DNA of 64,000 nt. Source: Ariolimax columbianus (lineage: Eukaryota; Mollusca; Gastropoda; Stylommatophora; Arionidae). The notes beneath the pieces were generated by a model that made no database searches, was not told where the DNA came from, and was given only the letters and a program-made list of their open reading frames with translations. Position 1 is the stretch's first letter. Each line of letters begins with the position of its first letter. The translations under genes were made by a program, and so were the position numbers. This document shows, piece by piece, positions 44,206 through 54,069 of the stretch. Where the stretch lies: the NCBI GenBank assembly GCA_036924085.1, contig JAVGWX010000009.1, positions 60,304,331 through 60,368,330 on the forward strand. Direction: 5' to 3'.

Positions 44206-44984
44206 TACCAAAGAAAATTTGTCAAGAATAAAGAACTTGGTTATGACTGGCTTCCAAAAACAGTAAAATAACAATGTAAAACTATTTAAAGCACAAAATA
44301 ACCATTTTCTTATATCCATTGACAAAGACGTGTTACATAAGTAGTCAAGTAATCCCCCTAGACAGACAGCATCTGTCGCACTGACCATCCATGACAACGG
44401 TTGATGGTAGAAACCCAGGCAACATGCAGAACATGTTGAGTGGAGGCAATGTGTGTTAGCCAGGTGTTGTATGTGCAGCCTTGGAGACAACTCCATGAGT
44501 GAGTGAGGCCTTTTCCGGCCCATAATTTCCAGGGACAGGTGTAGAAGCTGTCAATCCAGGAAATCCTGACAGAGGCAGTTTAACTTGGCCGAAGAAAGAG
44601 AGGCGGCGCTGATCCAGAATTAAGGAAATGCTCTCGAGTTGTATTCGCCTGAGGACCTTGCTGTTAGTGACCAGGATTTGCCAGCAAGCTCCAAGGATGT
44701 GATGTAAGTTGCAAGATCTCGATCTGCTTCTGATCTTCCTTTAAGACCATCCACATCTCGGAACCATATCAGAAGATTGAGATGAGTCAGGATCCAGATA
44801 GGTGCAGCTTGGTTTTCAAGAAGTGCCTCTGCTGTGACCAGAAAGTTCACGTTACATAAGATACCCTCCATTTTTGTGTAATGCTGCTATTTCTTAAGCC
44901 TAGTGTGTTCCTTATTTCTGATATGCATCTCCAATCTTATGGTATACTGCTTAAAAAAAATGTCAGTAGCGCATGCTGCTGTCA
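44206..44984. other. Unassigned, possible TE remnant
   Basis: A - strand frame at 44871-44620 (MEGILCNVNFLVTAEALLEN...) has no family that I can name. No terminal repeats were seen. Confidence 0.3.
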
Positions 44985-45165
44985 GTGATGAAGTGTTAGT
45001 GACTTCATAGCAGTAGGCCTCAGCATTTTTATGAAGTGGGGTGACCAGATCCCTTCTTTGATACCTGTCCTTTCTTAACATATAGTCAGGCACATATTTA
45101 CAGCTGAGTTGACCGAAGAGTATCAATAACAGGGATCATACCTGATGACTTTTACATGAGAAACA
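44985..45165 (-). mobile_element. S-G SINE
   Basis: CAGTGATGAAGTGTTAGTGA, TTTATGAAGTGGGGTGACCA and ATTTACAGCTGAGTTGACCG match the antisense S-G body. Confidence 0.7.
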
Positions 45166-45414
45166 AGTGATCTGTAACAATTCCCAGCTCATTAATTTCA
45201 ACATTGACAAATATCTGATATTTCATGTCTTAAAAAGTATGTTCGGTACATTGTTGACCGCTGATTCTTCGTACTGGAACCCAGGGATCCACATAGCTCA
45301 TGTTATAAACTAATGCAGCAGCATTTAGCACATTAAAACAGGTCATCCGCAGCACTAATTTCACAAAGCATTGACCATTAGCTGTTAAGAATAAATATTA
45401 GACTAAATTTTCTC

Positions 45415-45638
45415 GTTCTTCTTCTTTGGCGTTCATGCTGTTAAGAACGTTTTATCATAGTTTATAGCCAGACTGTGATATCTGCACCTTTCAGCCTGAC
45501 AAATCCCGTTTGAGCAGAGCATTTTTGGGCCAGCATTTGTCATTCCTATTCAATCCTCATTCTCCTAGGCAGGTTGCATGGATGCAGTCTGTTCCAGGGC
45601 CACCGCTTGGAGGCGGAATAGGTTCTTGGTCAGCTATA
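45415..45638 (-). mobile_element. S-B element, abutting minisatellite
   Basis: TTCTTCTTCTTTGGCGTTCA, AGCCAGACTGTGATATCTGC, GGCAGGTTGCATGGATGCAG and GCTTGGAGGCGGAATAGGTT are antisense S-B blocks from the tail inward. The next block of S-B is the unit amplified in the array that follows. Confidence 0.82.
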
Positions 45639-45912
45639 GGTCACTGGCCCGGATGCAAGCAGCCAGCTGTAGGTCACTGGCCCTGATGCAGGCAGCCAGC
45701 TATGAGTCACTGGCCCTGATGCAAGCAACCAGCTATGAGTCACTGACCCTGATGCAAGCGGCCAGCTATGAGTCACTGGCCCTGATGCAAGCGGCCAGCT
45801 AAAGGTCACTGTCCCTGATGCAAGCAGTCAGCTATGAGTCACTGGCCCTGATGCAAGCAGCCAGCTATAAGTCACTGGCCCTGATGCAAGCCATCAGCTA
45901 TGAGTCAGTGAC
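45639..45912 (-). repeat. Minisatellite from an S-B segment, 33-bp unit, about 8 copies
   Basis: The unit GTCACTGGCCCTGATGCAAG plus CAGCCAGCTATGA is the single-copy S-B segment TCGCTGGCCCTGATGCAAGC..CAGTCAGCTATGAG. The array arose by tandem amplification inside the SINE. Confidence 0.93.
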
Positions 45913-45914
45913 TG

Positions 45915-46254
45915 TTGTCAACTCAGTCACTGAGGCATCTTTAGCCCTAATGGAATTTTAACAACACATTTATTTAACCACAATGATGTGAATAATACAG
46001 AATTATTTGACATAAAAACCAGAATACTCCTACATATTCAATGTAAATGTAACTGTTTATTTGATGTTATAAAAATATATTATTTTGTTTTTAGGAGAAA
46101 CAAAACTTAATACTGGGTTATTTTGTTTTTAGGAGAAACAAAACTTAATACTGGGTTTACATATCTCTCTTGCCACACACAGCCATTGCTTATTTTTTAA
46201 AACTTACCCTTGTTTTGTAATACATGTGTTTTGTTGTTTGTGTACTATTTCCAG
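45915..46254. other. Intronic AT-rich sequence upstream of exon 3
   Basis: Apart from the tandem duplication at 46080-46160, no feature is seen. Confidence 0.4.
46078..46160. repeat. Tandem duplication, about 40 bp x 2, before exon 3
   Basis: TATTTTGTTTTTAGGAGAAA followed by CAAAACTTAATACTGGGT occurs twice in succession. Each copy contains TGTTTTTAG|GAG, an acceptor-like site, 95-165 bp upstream of the exon 3 acceptor. Confidence 0.92.
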
Positions 46255-46313
46255 GTCATCAACTTGGTGGATTGCTTCACTCCATCTGTGACATTGGATG
46301 AGTTCGGTGACGT
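46255..46313 (+). CDS. MAPK14: p38 MAPK exon 3
   Basis: The acceptor is TTTCCAG and the donor is GACGT|GTGAGT. The exon translates as VINLVDCFTPSVTLDEFGDV, with the last codon split (GT|T). This matches the p38 segment between alpha-C and the hinge (human: VIGLLDVFTPA...). At 59 nt it is short, so recognition may depend on splicing enhancers. It joins exon 2 in phase 0 and exon 4 in phase 2. A 40-bp tandem duplication lies about 100-180 bp upstream. Confidence 0.93.
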
Positions 46314-46389
46314 GTGAGTAAACATTTCACACAATCAACTCTATTTATCCAAACATCCACTATCCAAACTTATAGATGTCAATTTGTAC

Positions 46390-46645
46390 TGGTTTGCTTG
46401 CGTCTGATTAGCGTAGTTGTATGGTAGAGCACTCACATTTCACAGTAAAGGTACAGAGCTCAACTCTTGTTACTAGTACACTCCAGTTGACTAATTTGAT
46501 TTAATGTTAGCGAATGAAGAGCAGTGAGAAAGGGAACTGACTACCGCACCTCATAAACAAGCTGTGGCCTCGTACAGTGAAGTCTCTAAAACCTCAAACC
46601 CCGACAGCACTGACTACATTGCGACTAACAATACCTCTGACAGGT
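46390..46645 (+). mobile_element. S-G SINE with tRNA-like head
   Basis: GATTAGCGTAGTTGTATGGT and AGAGCACTCAC resemble an A-box region, and GAGCTCAACTCTTG lies at the B-box position. The body GTGAGAAAGGGAACTGACTA, CACCTCATAAACAAGCTGTG and AGTGAAGTCTCTAA follows. It starts about 75 bp after the exon 3 donor. Confidence 0.72.
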
Positions 46646-46799
46646 TACCAGTAATCTGTGCAGTCCTTTCATATTTCTTAAATTCAGCTAGTCTGGAATT
46701 AAACCTGAAAGTACTGAGTCTAAACAAAATGTGTGGTGTGAAGATGGTTTTGACATTGTACATCATTTTTTTTTAATATACTTATTTTTATAATATACT

Positions 46800-47400
46800 A
46801 GGACTTTAGAATGTGGAGTCTTTCATGTACTTTGACAGCAATATAGGCACATTAAGAAGTACAGAAAATGATGTTCAGTTAATAATACAGAGGGTGAGAA
46901 GAGCTTTCATTGCATTGAGGAATTTATGGAAGTCGAAAGTAATTAAAACCACCACCAAAAAAAAAATCTTGAACTCCAACATGAAATCCGTTCTATTATA
47001 TGGCTCTGAAACATGAAGAATAACACAGGTACTTATGAAAAAGGTACAGACTTTTGTAAATGGTTACCTGCACAAAAATACAAGGGTGGAAATGGTACAA
47101 CAAGATCACCAACTTGGAACTGATGGGAAAAATACCAGTGGAGCATGAAATACGGAGGAGGAGATGGATAGACCACACGTTACATAAACCAGTAGATAAC
47201 AATACCAGACAAGCTCTGTTCTGGAATCCACAGGACAAGAGAAGTAGAGAAAGATTGAGACACTCATGGAAGAGGGAACTGGAGGCAAATGACAAGGCAG
47301 CATACATGATATGAACAGAATTGGTTCAGATGGCTCATGATAGAATGACTTGGCGCGAGTATTTGTTGAGGACTTATGCTCCACAGGGAGATGACAGGTT
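46800..47400 (+). pseudogene. RTE-like LINE 3' coding region
   Basis: VRRAFIALRNLWKSKVIKTT, MKSVLLYGSET, LMKKVQTFVNGYLH, IRRRRWIDHTLHKPVDNNTR, QALFWNPQDKRSRERLRHSW and AHDRMTWREYLLRTYAPQGD occur in order with few interruptions. It is one of the better preserved RTE C-termini in the window. Confidence 0.87.
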
Positions 47401-47868
47401 TTTTATTGATAGAACTTAACCACCCGACTTCGCTCAGGAAATAACACAATTTTTTTAATACATACAATTTGGTAGTGACTTCAAGTTGACATATCAACTT
47501 ATGATCGCTACAATTTTGCGTGTTTGATATTTAGCAAAAATGTAATTAGCATTTGAACCGCTGGAGTAATTACGATAATCACTCTTATGAAATATCCATA
47601 TAACGTAGAAAACTCCATCAGAACAACACTGCACTCAAGTGAGAGAATGAAAGTTATGAAACTGGAAGCACATGATTGCGTCAATGTTTATGATTTGTGC
47701 GTTTTCCTGTTAAAGGATGACCTCCCTTTGTGTTGATAAGTTTCAAACATGGACTGGTCCTGGGGCTTTGAGTATCTGTTGACTTCCCTTAGTGTTTTCT
47801 CACAAAAAAGTGAGGTTGATTGTACAAAAACTTTAATGATAAAATTTAAGTTTTTAAACTAAATGATT
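47400..47868. other. Unassigned, with one arm of a local duplication
   Basis: AACATGGACTGGTCCTGGGG followed by CTTTGAGTAT (about 47748-47778) recurs at 48240-48268. The segments flank an S-B insertion and may be an old duplication. Confidence 0.4.
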
Positions 47869-47869
47869 G

Positions 47870-48160
47870 GACCAAAGATGAAGCACAGTGAATGAGCTGT
47901 CTATTTGCTTCAGGGTCAGTGAACCAGAGCTAACCATGACCATATCCTGCCTCCAACCGGTGTGCCGGGAAACAGGCCACACTAGTGTAGTCTGGCTAAG
48001 GGAATAGGGATCACAATGGGAAGGCAAACCCAGTACCTAAAAACGTTGGCTGAAACTGGATGTGTCTGGTCAAGAGACACAGATTTCGCAGTCTTGCTGT
48101 AAACTTAAAAATAGCGTCATAATGTCCTTTTCTGAACGAACACTAAAGAAGAAAAAAAGC
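47870..48160 (+). mobile_element. S-B element, near full length
   Basis: CACAGTGAATGAGCTGTCTA, TATCCTGCCTCCAACCGGTG, CACTAGTGTAGTCTGGCTAA and GGGAAGGCAAACCCAGTACC, ending in GAACGAACACTAAAGAAG. The 3' third has a deletion. Confidence 0.85.
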
Positions 48161-48789
48161 GAAAATGTTGAGAAAAGCCTTTGAAATATAATTGTCTAGG
48201 GTCAGAGGACTTACCTCTCTTTATATTGATCTGTTCCAAACATGGACTGTTTCTGGGGCTTTGAGTATATGACATTAGTGGCCATACTAAAAAAAATTGC
48301 ACTGTAGTGTTTGCCAAAAGAATACATTCACTGTAAATAGTTTCAGTTTATTAATGTTAATTAACTTTGGGAGAGGAGAGAATAATACAGTGAGCTGAGA
48401 ATATTTGTGTTGACCTAGAAATTTCAGACAGAATGATCTGTTTAAATTTCACATTGCTTAGACATCACCATTTGACAGTTTTTGCAAGACAGACAAACAA
48501 ATACATGTATTTTCCATTTTATAGTTAAGATAATATTTTGTGTAACCCAACTTCAATGTATTTTTCTTGTCTGCAATTTTCTTATAAATTGTTATTTATT
48601 CATTTGTATATTTTCCATCTTGTCATCTTTCTTGTTTGTCATTTGGATGTTCAAGTTAAGAATTTGTTTTAAAGATTAAATATGTTTATATGAACATTCA
48701 TTTAAAATAGAATACAGGGGTTTTCTGTTTAGTCAGGTATAAAACTACTCTCATTTTTATACACTCCCTATATTTTATTTCAAAGATAT

Positions 48790-48958
48790 TTTGTTCTTGT
48801 GTGTTTGTTCTCAATCTCCCGCTACCAAGCCCTGAACAGGGCTTTGCAGGTAGCTGGATGTAGTCCGGAGAACGGAATGTGTTGTGTCGATAGTTTACAG
48901 CTTGACTGCGATATTTGTACCTTTCGGTCCGACACATCCATTATCATCAGGATTTAAA
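48790..48958 (-). mobile_element. S-B element, 3' half
   Basis: TTTGTTCTCAATCTCCCGCT, ACCAAGCCCTGAACAGGGCT and TTTACAGCTTGACTGCGATA are antisense S-B. It ends just before the exon 4 minisatellite. Confidence 0.92.
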
Positions 48959-48964
48959 AGATAT

Positions 48965-49274
48965 CTTCAAGTATATGGTGTTTGTAACATAATTATCTGT
49001 TCATATGCAGATGTAACGTTGACCATAACAATTGTTTGTCCATCAACAGATATATATACATCAATTATTTGTCTGTCTGCAGGTGTATGGTGACTGCATC
49101 AATTATTTGTCTGTCTGCAGGTGTATGGGGACTGCATCAATTATTTGTCTGTCTGCAGGTGTGTGGTGACTGCAACAATTATTTATGTTCTCCATTTGTA
49201 TGGTGACTGCACCAATTATTTGTGTTCTGCAGGTATATGGTGACTGTAAAAGATAATTATTTGTCCATTTGCAG
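48965..49274 (+). repeat. MAPK14: Minisatellite of exon 4 3' splice-site copies, about 38-bp unit
   Basis: About eight units repeat [start of exon 4, GTGTATGGTGACTG]-[CATCAATTATTTGTCTGTCTGCAG]. The final junction ATTTGTCCATTTGCAG|TTATATGGTGACACC is the real exon 4 acceptor. Acceptor-like CAGs end at about 49009, 49050, 49082, 49120, 49158 and 49232. The unit whose CAG should fall near 49196 has lost it (TCCATTTGTATGG). Later units are most alike. The array amounts to serial duplications of the intron-exon boundary. Confidence 0.9.
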
Positions 49275-49386
49275 TTATATGGTGACACCTCTGATGGGTG
49301 CTGACCTCAACAATATACTCAAGACACAGAGGCTAAGCGACGACCATGTACAGTTCCTTATTTATCAAATTCTTAGAGCTCTAAAG
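49275..49386 (+). CDS. MAPK14: p38 MAPK exon 4 (hinge, gatekeeper)
   Basis: The acceptor is TCCATTTGCAG and the donor is CTAAAG|GTAGGA. After one base completing a Val codon it reads [20 protein letters not shown] and on to [17 protein letters not shown], 37 codons. The Thr of YMVT is the gatekeeper, and MGADL is the hinge and start of alpha-D, where p38 inhibitors bind. Several tandem copies of the intron-exon boundary lie immediately upstream (see the minisatellite at 48965-49274). An upstream CAG at 49232 would extend this exon by 42 nt without a stop or frameshift. Confidence 0.95.
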
Positions 49387-49559
49387 GTAGGAATGCCATT
49401 TGCCAGTCTCATTTGTACTTCTTAGCCACCATCATAATCTTTAACAACCTTTCATTTTTTGTTGTTGCATGACCCTCTTTATTTGACTATTAGGACATAA
49501 TATGGATTCACATATGTGACTTCTTAGCCGTATAAATAAAACGTCCATTCCAGAAGAAT

Positions 49560-49860
49560 GTAAAACTGCATTTAGCTTCTGTGATCTGACCTTCACCAGG
49601 TAGATGTTTCTCACTGAGAGCCACGATATCTAGGTTGTACCATGCCAGTTCCTTGGCCACAAATGTCATTCATCTCTCAGGTCTACCTGCTGAAGTATTA
49701 TCTTGGAATGTGTGAATGTTCCATGTGCAGAGAGCTAGAGCCTTCAGCTTTTTCCTTTCTTTTGTCCAAACATGTGTATGAGGTTTGTCTGGTGTGTCTA
49801 AGGGTGTAACTTGTGCTTCATTTAAGTGAGGTAGAGCTGCGCTAGTCGTTAACCTCACAC
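49560..49860 (-). pseudogene. RTE-like AP-endonuclease N-terminus
   Basis: The - strand has TKERKKLKALALCTWNIHTF and QDNTSAGRPER, then MTFVAKELAWYNLDIVALSE plus KHLPGEGQIT. This is the start of an APE-type endonuclease (the .TWN.R.. and ..DI.ALSET motifs; here the second reads ALSEK). One stop separates the parts. Confidence 0.82.
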
Positions 49861-49894
49861 TATTGTCCTGAACTATCTGGGTCTAGTGGCATGA

Positions 49895-49960
49895 CTTAAA
49901 TTAACATCTCTATACTGGTTTAGAAGACTCTACAGTGTCTGTATACAACCAGATTCTTGG
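49895..49960 (-). mobile_element. CR1 3' end, ultra-short copy
   Basis: On the - strand CTGGTTGTATACAGACACTG, TAGAGTCTTCTAAACCAGTA and TAGAGATGTTAATTTAAG match the 3' UTR of the CR1 copy at 41618-41680. Confidence 0.75.
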
Positions 49961-50029
49961 AGGGTGGTTTTTGCGGAAGTGTGAGTCCATCTTAATAGAC
50001 TCAAACACTAGAGGTAAGTAGACCCATAG

Positions 50030-50310
50030 CCAGTTAGGCGTCATCTATAGCTTCTCTTAACAAACCACCTATGGAAAGGAAGTACAAATAACTTGGGTAG
50101 ATTTTGAATTTTGTCATGGCAGCGGCTGCCATGCCTACTCTTTCTGATTTCCAACTGCCAAGGAATTTTTAGCGTGCTCGACACTGAACACGGGTGTCCA
50201 ATCTCACTAACCAGAGATCAGGGTAATTTCCATTGGAAGATCCACGTGAAAAAAATCTCGGGTCTCCACAGTTATTCGAACACCCGACCTCTGGAGACCA
50301 CCGAGTCCCC
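50030..50310 (-). mobile_element. S-D tRNA-derived SINE
   Basis: TTGGGTAGATTTTGAATTTT, GTGCTCGACACTGAACACGG, CCAGAGATCAGGGTAATTTC and GGAAGATCCACGTGAAAA match 7980-8240. The antisense B-box region (GTTATTCGAACACCCGACCT) marks the head at the right. Confidence 0.82.
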
Positions 50311-51375
50311 CTTGGTCAAGATGGCTCGAAACAGAACAAGATGCAGCGGATGACCATGCTGTACTGAGTGGCACCCCATGCTCTGTGTATTCCATCTGTT
50401 TAACCATTGCTTTTGGATTCATCTGCATAGTTAGCATAGTCCAGGCTTCACATTCTCAGGTAAACAAGTCCTGATGGAGTTGTCAGAATAGCAATGTTAC
50501 AACCATTAGGCTGCCATAGGGACATAAGCTCAAGATTTTTTTTTCAGGATTTACTCCCAAAGTTTTTCTATGAACAGGTATCCGACAAGGCAGTGGGGAC
50601 AGTAATGGTAGTGCCGAGGTTCACATTGCGGTAGCAATATCAGCAGCTCACCTGTACTGTTCCAGTTAGTGTCATCATGAAAGTGCAAATATATAGATAA
50701 TTTTTTAATGTAAGCTAACTGGCCCCTTGCAATGGAATATATACACACTATACCTTCACAGTATTCTGTAGCAAGGTCTGGGCTAGACGCCTCGCTCCTT
50801 AAAGGAAAGTGAAGCGTCTGTTATAGCTTCTCCTTTCCAGGTGTAGATATCATCGCTGAATTCACTGTTCGGCTTGCCGGGCAGGAGTTCCATGTCAATA
50901 CCTCTCTTACATTATTGTGATTTCCCAGCAGCAGCTTCATGTGTGGGCGCTCTGTTTCTTACATAGAGTGTGCTGTGGGGCACGACCGAGTACCCGGCCG
51001 TATAACTGGGTGGGCAGATTGGGCTGATTAGCTTTGGTTGGCAGCCAATCTAATAGAAGGTAAACTCTAACTCTAAACCCGGGTAGACGAAGCTTGTTAG
51101 CCTGTTCTATGAGAGTGAGGACTCGGATTTGAAATCCACAAGTGCCAGAGAGTACTGGCTAGTCCTGGGACAATAAGAGTATCATCGAATGTCTCGAGTA
51201 ACTAGCGTCTGCAGGCAACGACTCCACGGGAGAAGTTAGGGTTACACGAGTAAACACAGACAGCAAATCTGGAGTGGTAGCACGTAAGATGGGTGGTTTC
51301 AAAATTGCGAACTCATTCCAGCAGCTCCTGCAGCTGAACTGGTGCCAAATTGTCATGCTTTGCATTCCTTTGTAT
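50310..51375. other. Unassigned, possible TE 5' region
   Basis: The segment 50760-51130 (GGCAGGAGTTCCATGTCAAT, GTGTGCTGTGGGGCACGACC) is GC-richer than its surroundings and may be a LINE 5' UTR. I could not confirm a family. Confidence 0.3.
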
Positions 51376-51388
51376 TACACCAATGAGG

Positions 51389-51792
51389 GTATGACGTACG
51401 AAGAGTCAAAACGGCTTATCAAAGCCAGATACATGACCAAATGGGAAACCGAACATACTGGTTACACCAAAAACGATGCCTATTACCAGTTGAACCGAAG
51501 AGAGCAGGTCGTTGTCTTCAGACTTTGCACTGGCCACAATAGACTGAGGTACCACCTATTCAACAAATTGAAGATAGGTGGTACCGACGAATGCCCGTGC
51601 GGTACTGGTAAAATGACCGCTGAACATCTGCTGCAGAACTGCCCGACATACGAGGATCAGAGAGAGCAGATGTGGCCATCACCAGTGGAACTGCAAGACA
51701 AGCTCTATGGCAGTGGCGACAGCCTCAGGATGACCGCCGCTTTTTTCGAAAAAATAATGGTTACTGTCTGACTGCGTACGAAGAAGAAGAAG
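51389..51792 (+). mobile_element. LINE-A 3' piece (~400 bp) with 12-bp target duplication
   Basis: ACACCAATGAGG flanks it at 51377-51388 and 51793-51804. Coding starts MTYEESKRLIKARYMTKWET and runs uninterrupted through the CPCGTGKMTAEHLLQNC knuckle to LRMTAAFFEKIMVTV and a stop, then CGAAGAAGAAGAAGA. It is the best preserved of the short copies. Confidence 0.93.
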
Positions 51793-52199
51793 ACACCAAT
51801 GAGGCCGAGAGGGGGATCCTTAAGTTTGGGCAGCTCAGGGTTTCATATTCAGCACCCAAGCTTGCACCTTGGAGAGGCTACTCACATGGAGCCACGCACA
51901 CAACTACAAAAACTGAGACACCTATGATATATCTTCTATATTATTATTAACTACACCACAATTTGCTCGTTTTAATTCCAAACATGAGAAAATCTTAGGA
52001 GTCGATTTTGTCCATGATGACCATTCATTTAAATAGCTTACAATGCCGACTAGGAAGGTGTGAGACTGGTGTTGAATTCGCCATCAGATTTCCCCTCTTT
52101 TGCCAGCTTTTTAAACCTCAAAAGACATCAGTGATCATCTTATGTCTCTATAAATTCTTCTGGGAAGCAAGAGGACTGCTTCTCTGATCAGCGTCTCCA

Positions 52200-53000
52200 T
52201 GCCCCTACAAGGTAAGAATGTTAAGAAGTTCAATGTGGAACTGAACTCATTTTATCAGTTTCGAGGTAAGAAAAACTTATCATCCTTGACGACTTCAATT
52301 CTAGAGTGGGAATTAAACACCAGACTTGGGAAGGAATCAATGTCTTACATGCCATAGGGAAATGACCTCTATTTACTTAGCTCAGATGTCACACATGATC
52401 TATCACAAACAAAATGTTCCACCTGTCCACTTGTCAAGACATCCTGGATGTATCCACATTCTAAGCAGTGGCACCTTATCAACTATATTATCACCAGAAG
52501 AAATGACATAAGAGATGTGCGGCTGACAAAGGCTATGTGCGGTGTCGAATGCTGGACCGATTGTGTATGAATTTAGCCTTAACATAAGCCTATGAGACGC
52601 CATCCAAGTCGGAGACCTGGGAAGAGGATTAGCATCTCAAAATTGCAGATCAGAACAGTCTATGGTTTCAAATTCAATCATCCATCACCTGACCTCAGTA
52701 CCAATGACAAAAAACTACAGATGGACAATGGTAAGCTTGTTAAGAGCTCGGCACCACACTTCAGTGAAATTCTCAACCATCCCTCCGCCATTAACGAGCA
52801 AGTCATAGCACAAATACCACAAGTTGCGACCAACGATAGGCTCGACATTCCTCCAAGCATTGATGAGGTCACAAAAGCAATCAGTCAAATATCTAGCAGC
52901 AAGGTCCTAGGTCAGATGCTCTTCTTGTTGAACTTTACACTGATATATTGCTGGTCTAAAACATTGGCTTGTAGTTTTCCAGGAACAACACTCGCCTTGA
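52200..53000 (+). pseudogene. RTE-like endonuclease end and linker to RT
   Basis: Broken frames give ILDDFNSRVG (DFN.R.G endonuclease motif), SWMYPHSKQWHLINYIITRR and DVRLTKAMCGVECWTD (WHLID and catalytic region, Asp replaced by Asn). Then come KLVKSSAPHFSEILNHPSAI and PSIDEVTKAISQISSSKVLG, the pre-RT linker whose end normally reads SSGKAPG. The RT itself is missing. Confidence 0.82.
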
Positions 53001-53029
53001 GAATCCTGTTGTGGACCTTAAGAGTTCAT

Positions 53030-53463
53030 ATTCACTTCTCTAGTAGCGTGGATACTACCAAAGTAGGTAAAGCTATCAACTGCTTATAGTTGTTGACTCT
53101 GTACTGTTTGATTTCATGGTAAGGCCTCCCAGCGGTAGGTACAAATATTACATAGCAGTTGGGGTGTAGATCAGGATGCAGGCAATCCTCTGAGTTGCTA
53201 CACGTTTGGTCCATCCCTGACCAGGTGACATAGCTGGAAAACTGTGATAACTTGAAACATTGACTTTTGCAAATTTAGCCATGTACTGCAGTGAAATCCT
53301 CATATACACTGACTTTATTTTTGCTGATTGAACCATGCACTACAATGACATCTGGAGATAAAGTCAGGTGCAGCGGATCACCAGAGCTTTCGATGGGCTT
53401 CGTCATTCTCCTTACGCTGCACTGTGCCTTGCTGATATTCACCTCAGCTCGATGAACCAACAA
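53030..53463 (-). pseudogene. Unidentified broken reading frame
   Basis: Two - strand open segments, 53463-53275 (VHRAEVNISKAQCSVRRMTK...) and 53274-53032 (ICKSQCFKLSQFSSYVTWSG...), lie in the same frame and are separated by one stop. Together they give about 145 codons with mixed composition and no known motif. It is more likely a transposon remnant than a host exon. Confidence 0.4.
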
Positions 53464-53678
53464 ATACTAGAAATTTGTTTTGCACATTGATGTTGCTAGC
53501 CCCATGCACAACTCTCTTTGGTCACCTGTAATGACATGTAGGCACTTACTATGAACATATTCTTTCCTCCCCAGTAAGGGGATCCACTGGAAGTTTCCAC
53601 TAGCACCTTTCCTTGTTCTAACTGAAATGTAGCTAATGATTCTTGAAAGTTTATGTTTGTTTTCATTTTTTTTTACAG

Positions 53679-53708
53679 TATATTCACTCAGCGGGAATCT
53701 TACACAGA
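53679..53708 (+). CDS. MAPK14: p38 MAPK exon 5 (30-nt microexon)
   Basis: This 30-nt exon follows a long T-rich tract ending TTTTACAG and is followed by GTGAGT. It encodes exactly ten codons, YIHSAGILHR (human YIHSADIIHR), and so covers the start of the catalytic HRD loop. The catalytic Asp is the first codon of exon 6. The microexon is conserved in this gene family and phase is 0 on both sides. A (TA)n microsatellite begins about 145 bp downstream. Confidence 0.93.
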
Positions 53709-53794
53709 GTGAGTAGAAGCTACATATTTAATTTTGCTTTATTTCTGCGCAATAATTGTATTTAAGTAAGAGAGAGATTGAGAGAGAAACATAC

Positions 53795-53847
53795 ATAAGA
53801 CAGACAGGCACACCCACACACATACACTATCTCTTTCTATATATCTA

Positions 53848-53915
<68 letters not shown>
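53795..53915. repeat. (TA)n microsatellite
   Basis: A TATC-rich start is followed by about 33 TA repeats (53848-53913), 140 bp downstream of the exon 5 microexon. Confidence 0.95.
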
Positions 53916-53917
<2 letters not shown>

Positions 53918-54069
53918 AGCATGTTCTTTATAGAACGTCACTTTTTACAACTGCCAACCTATTTGGTTGTTATAATTTTCTTAGCAGGTGTGCAGCATGG
54001 TAGTACGGTAGGTTGCCATTACTTTCTGGACTGTCACATTGAGAAAAAAAATCTAATGTCTGCTTAATT

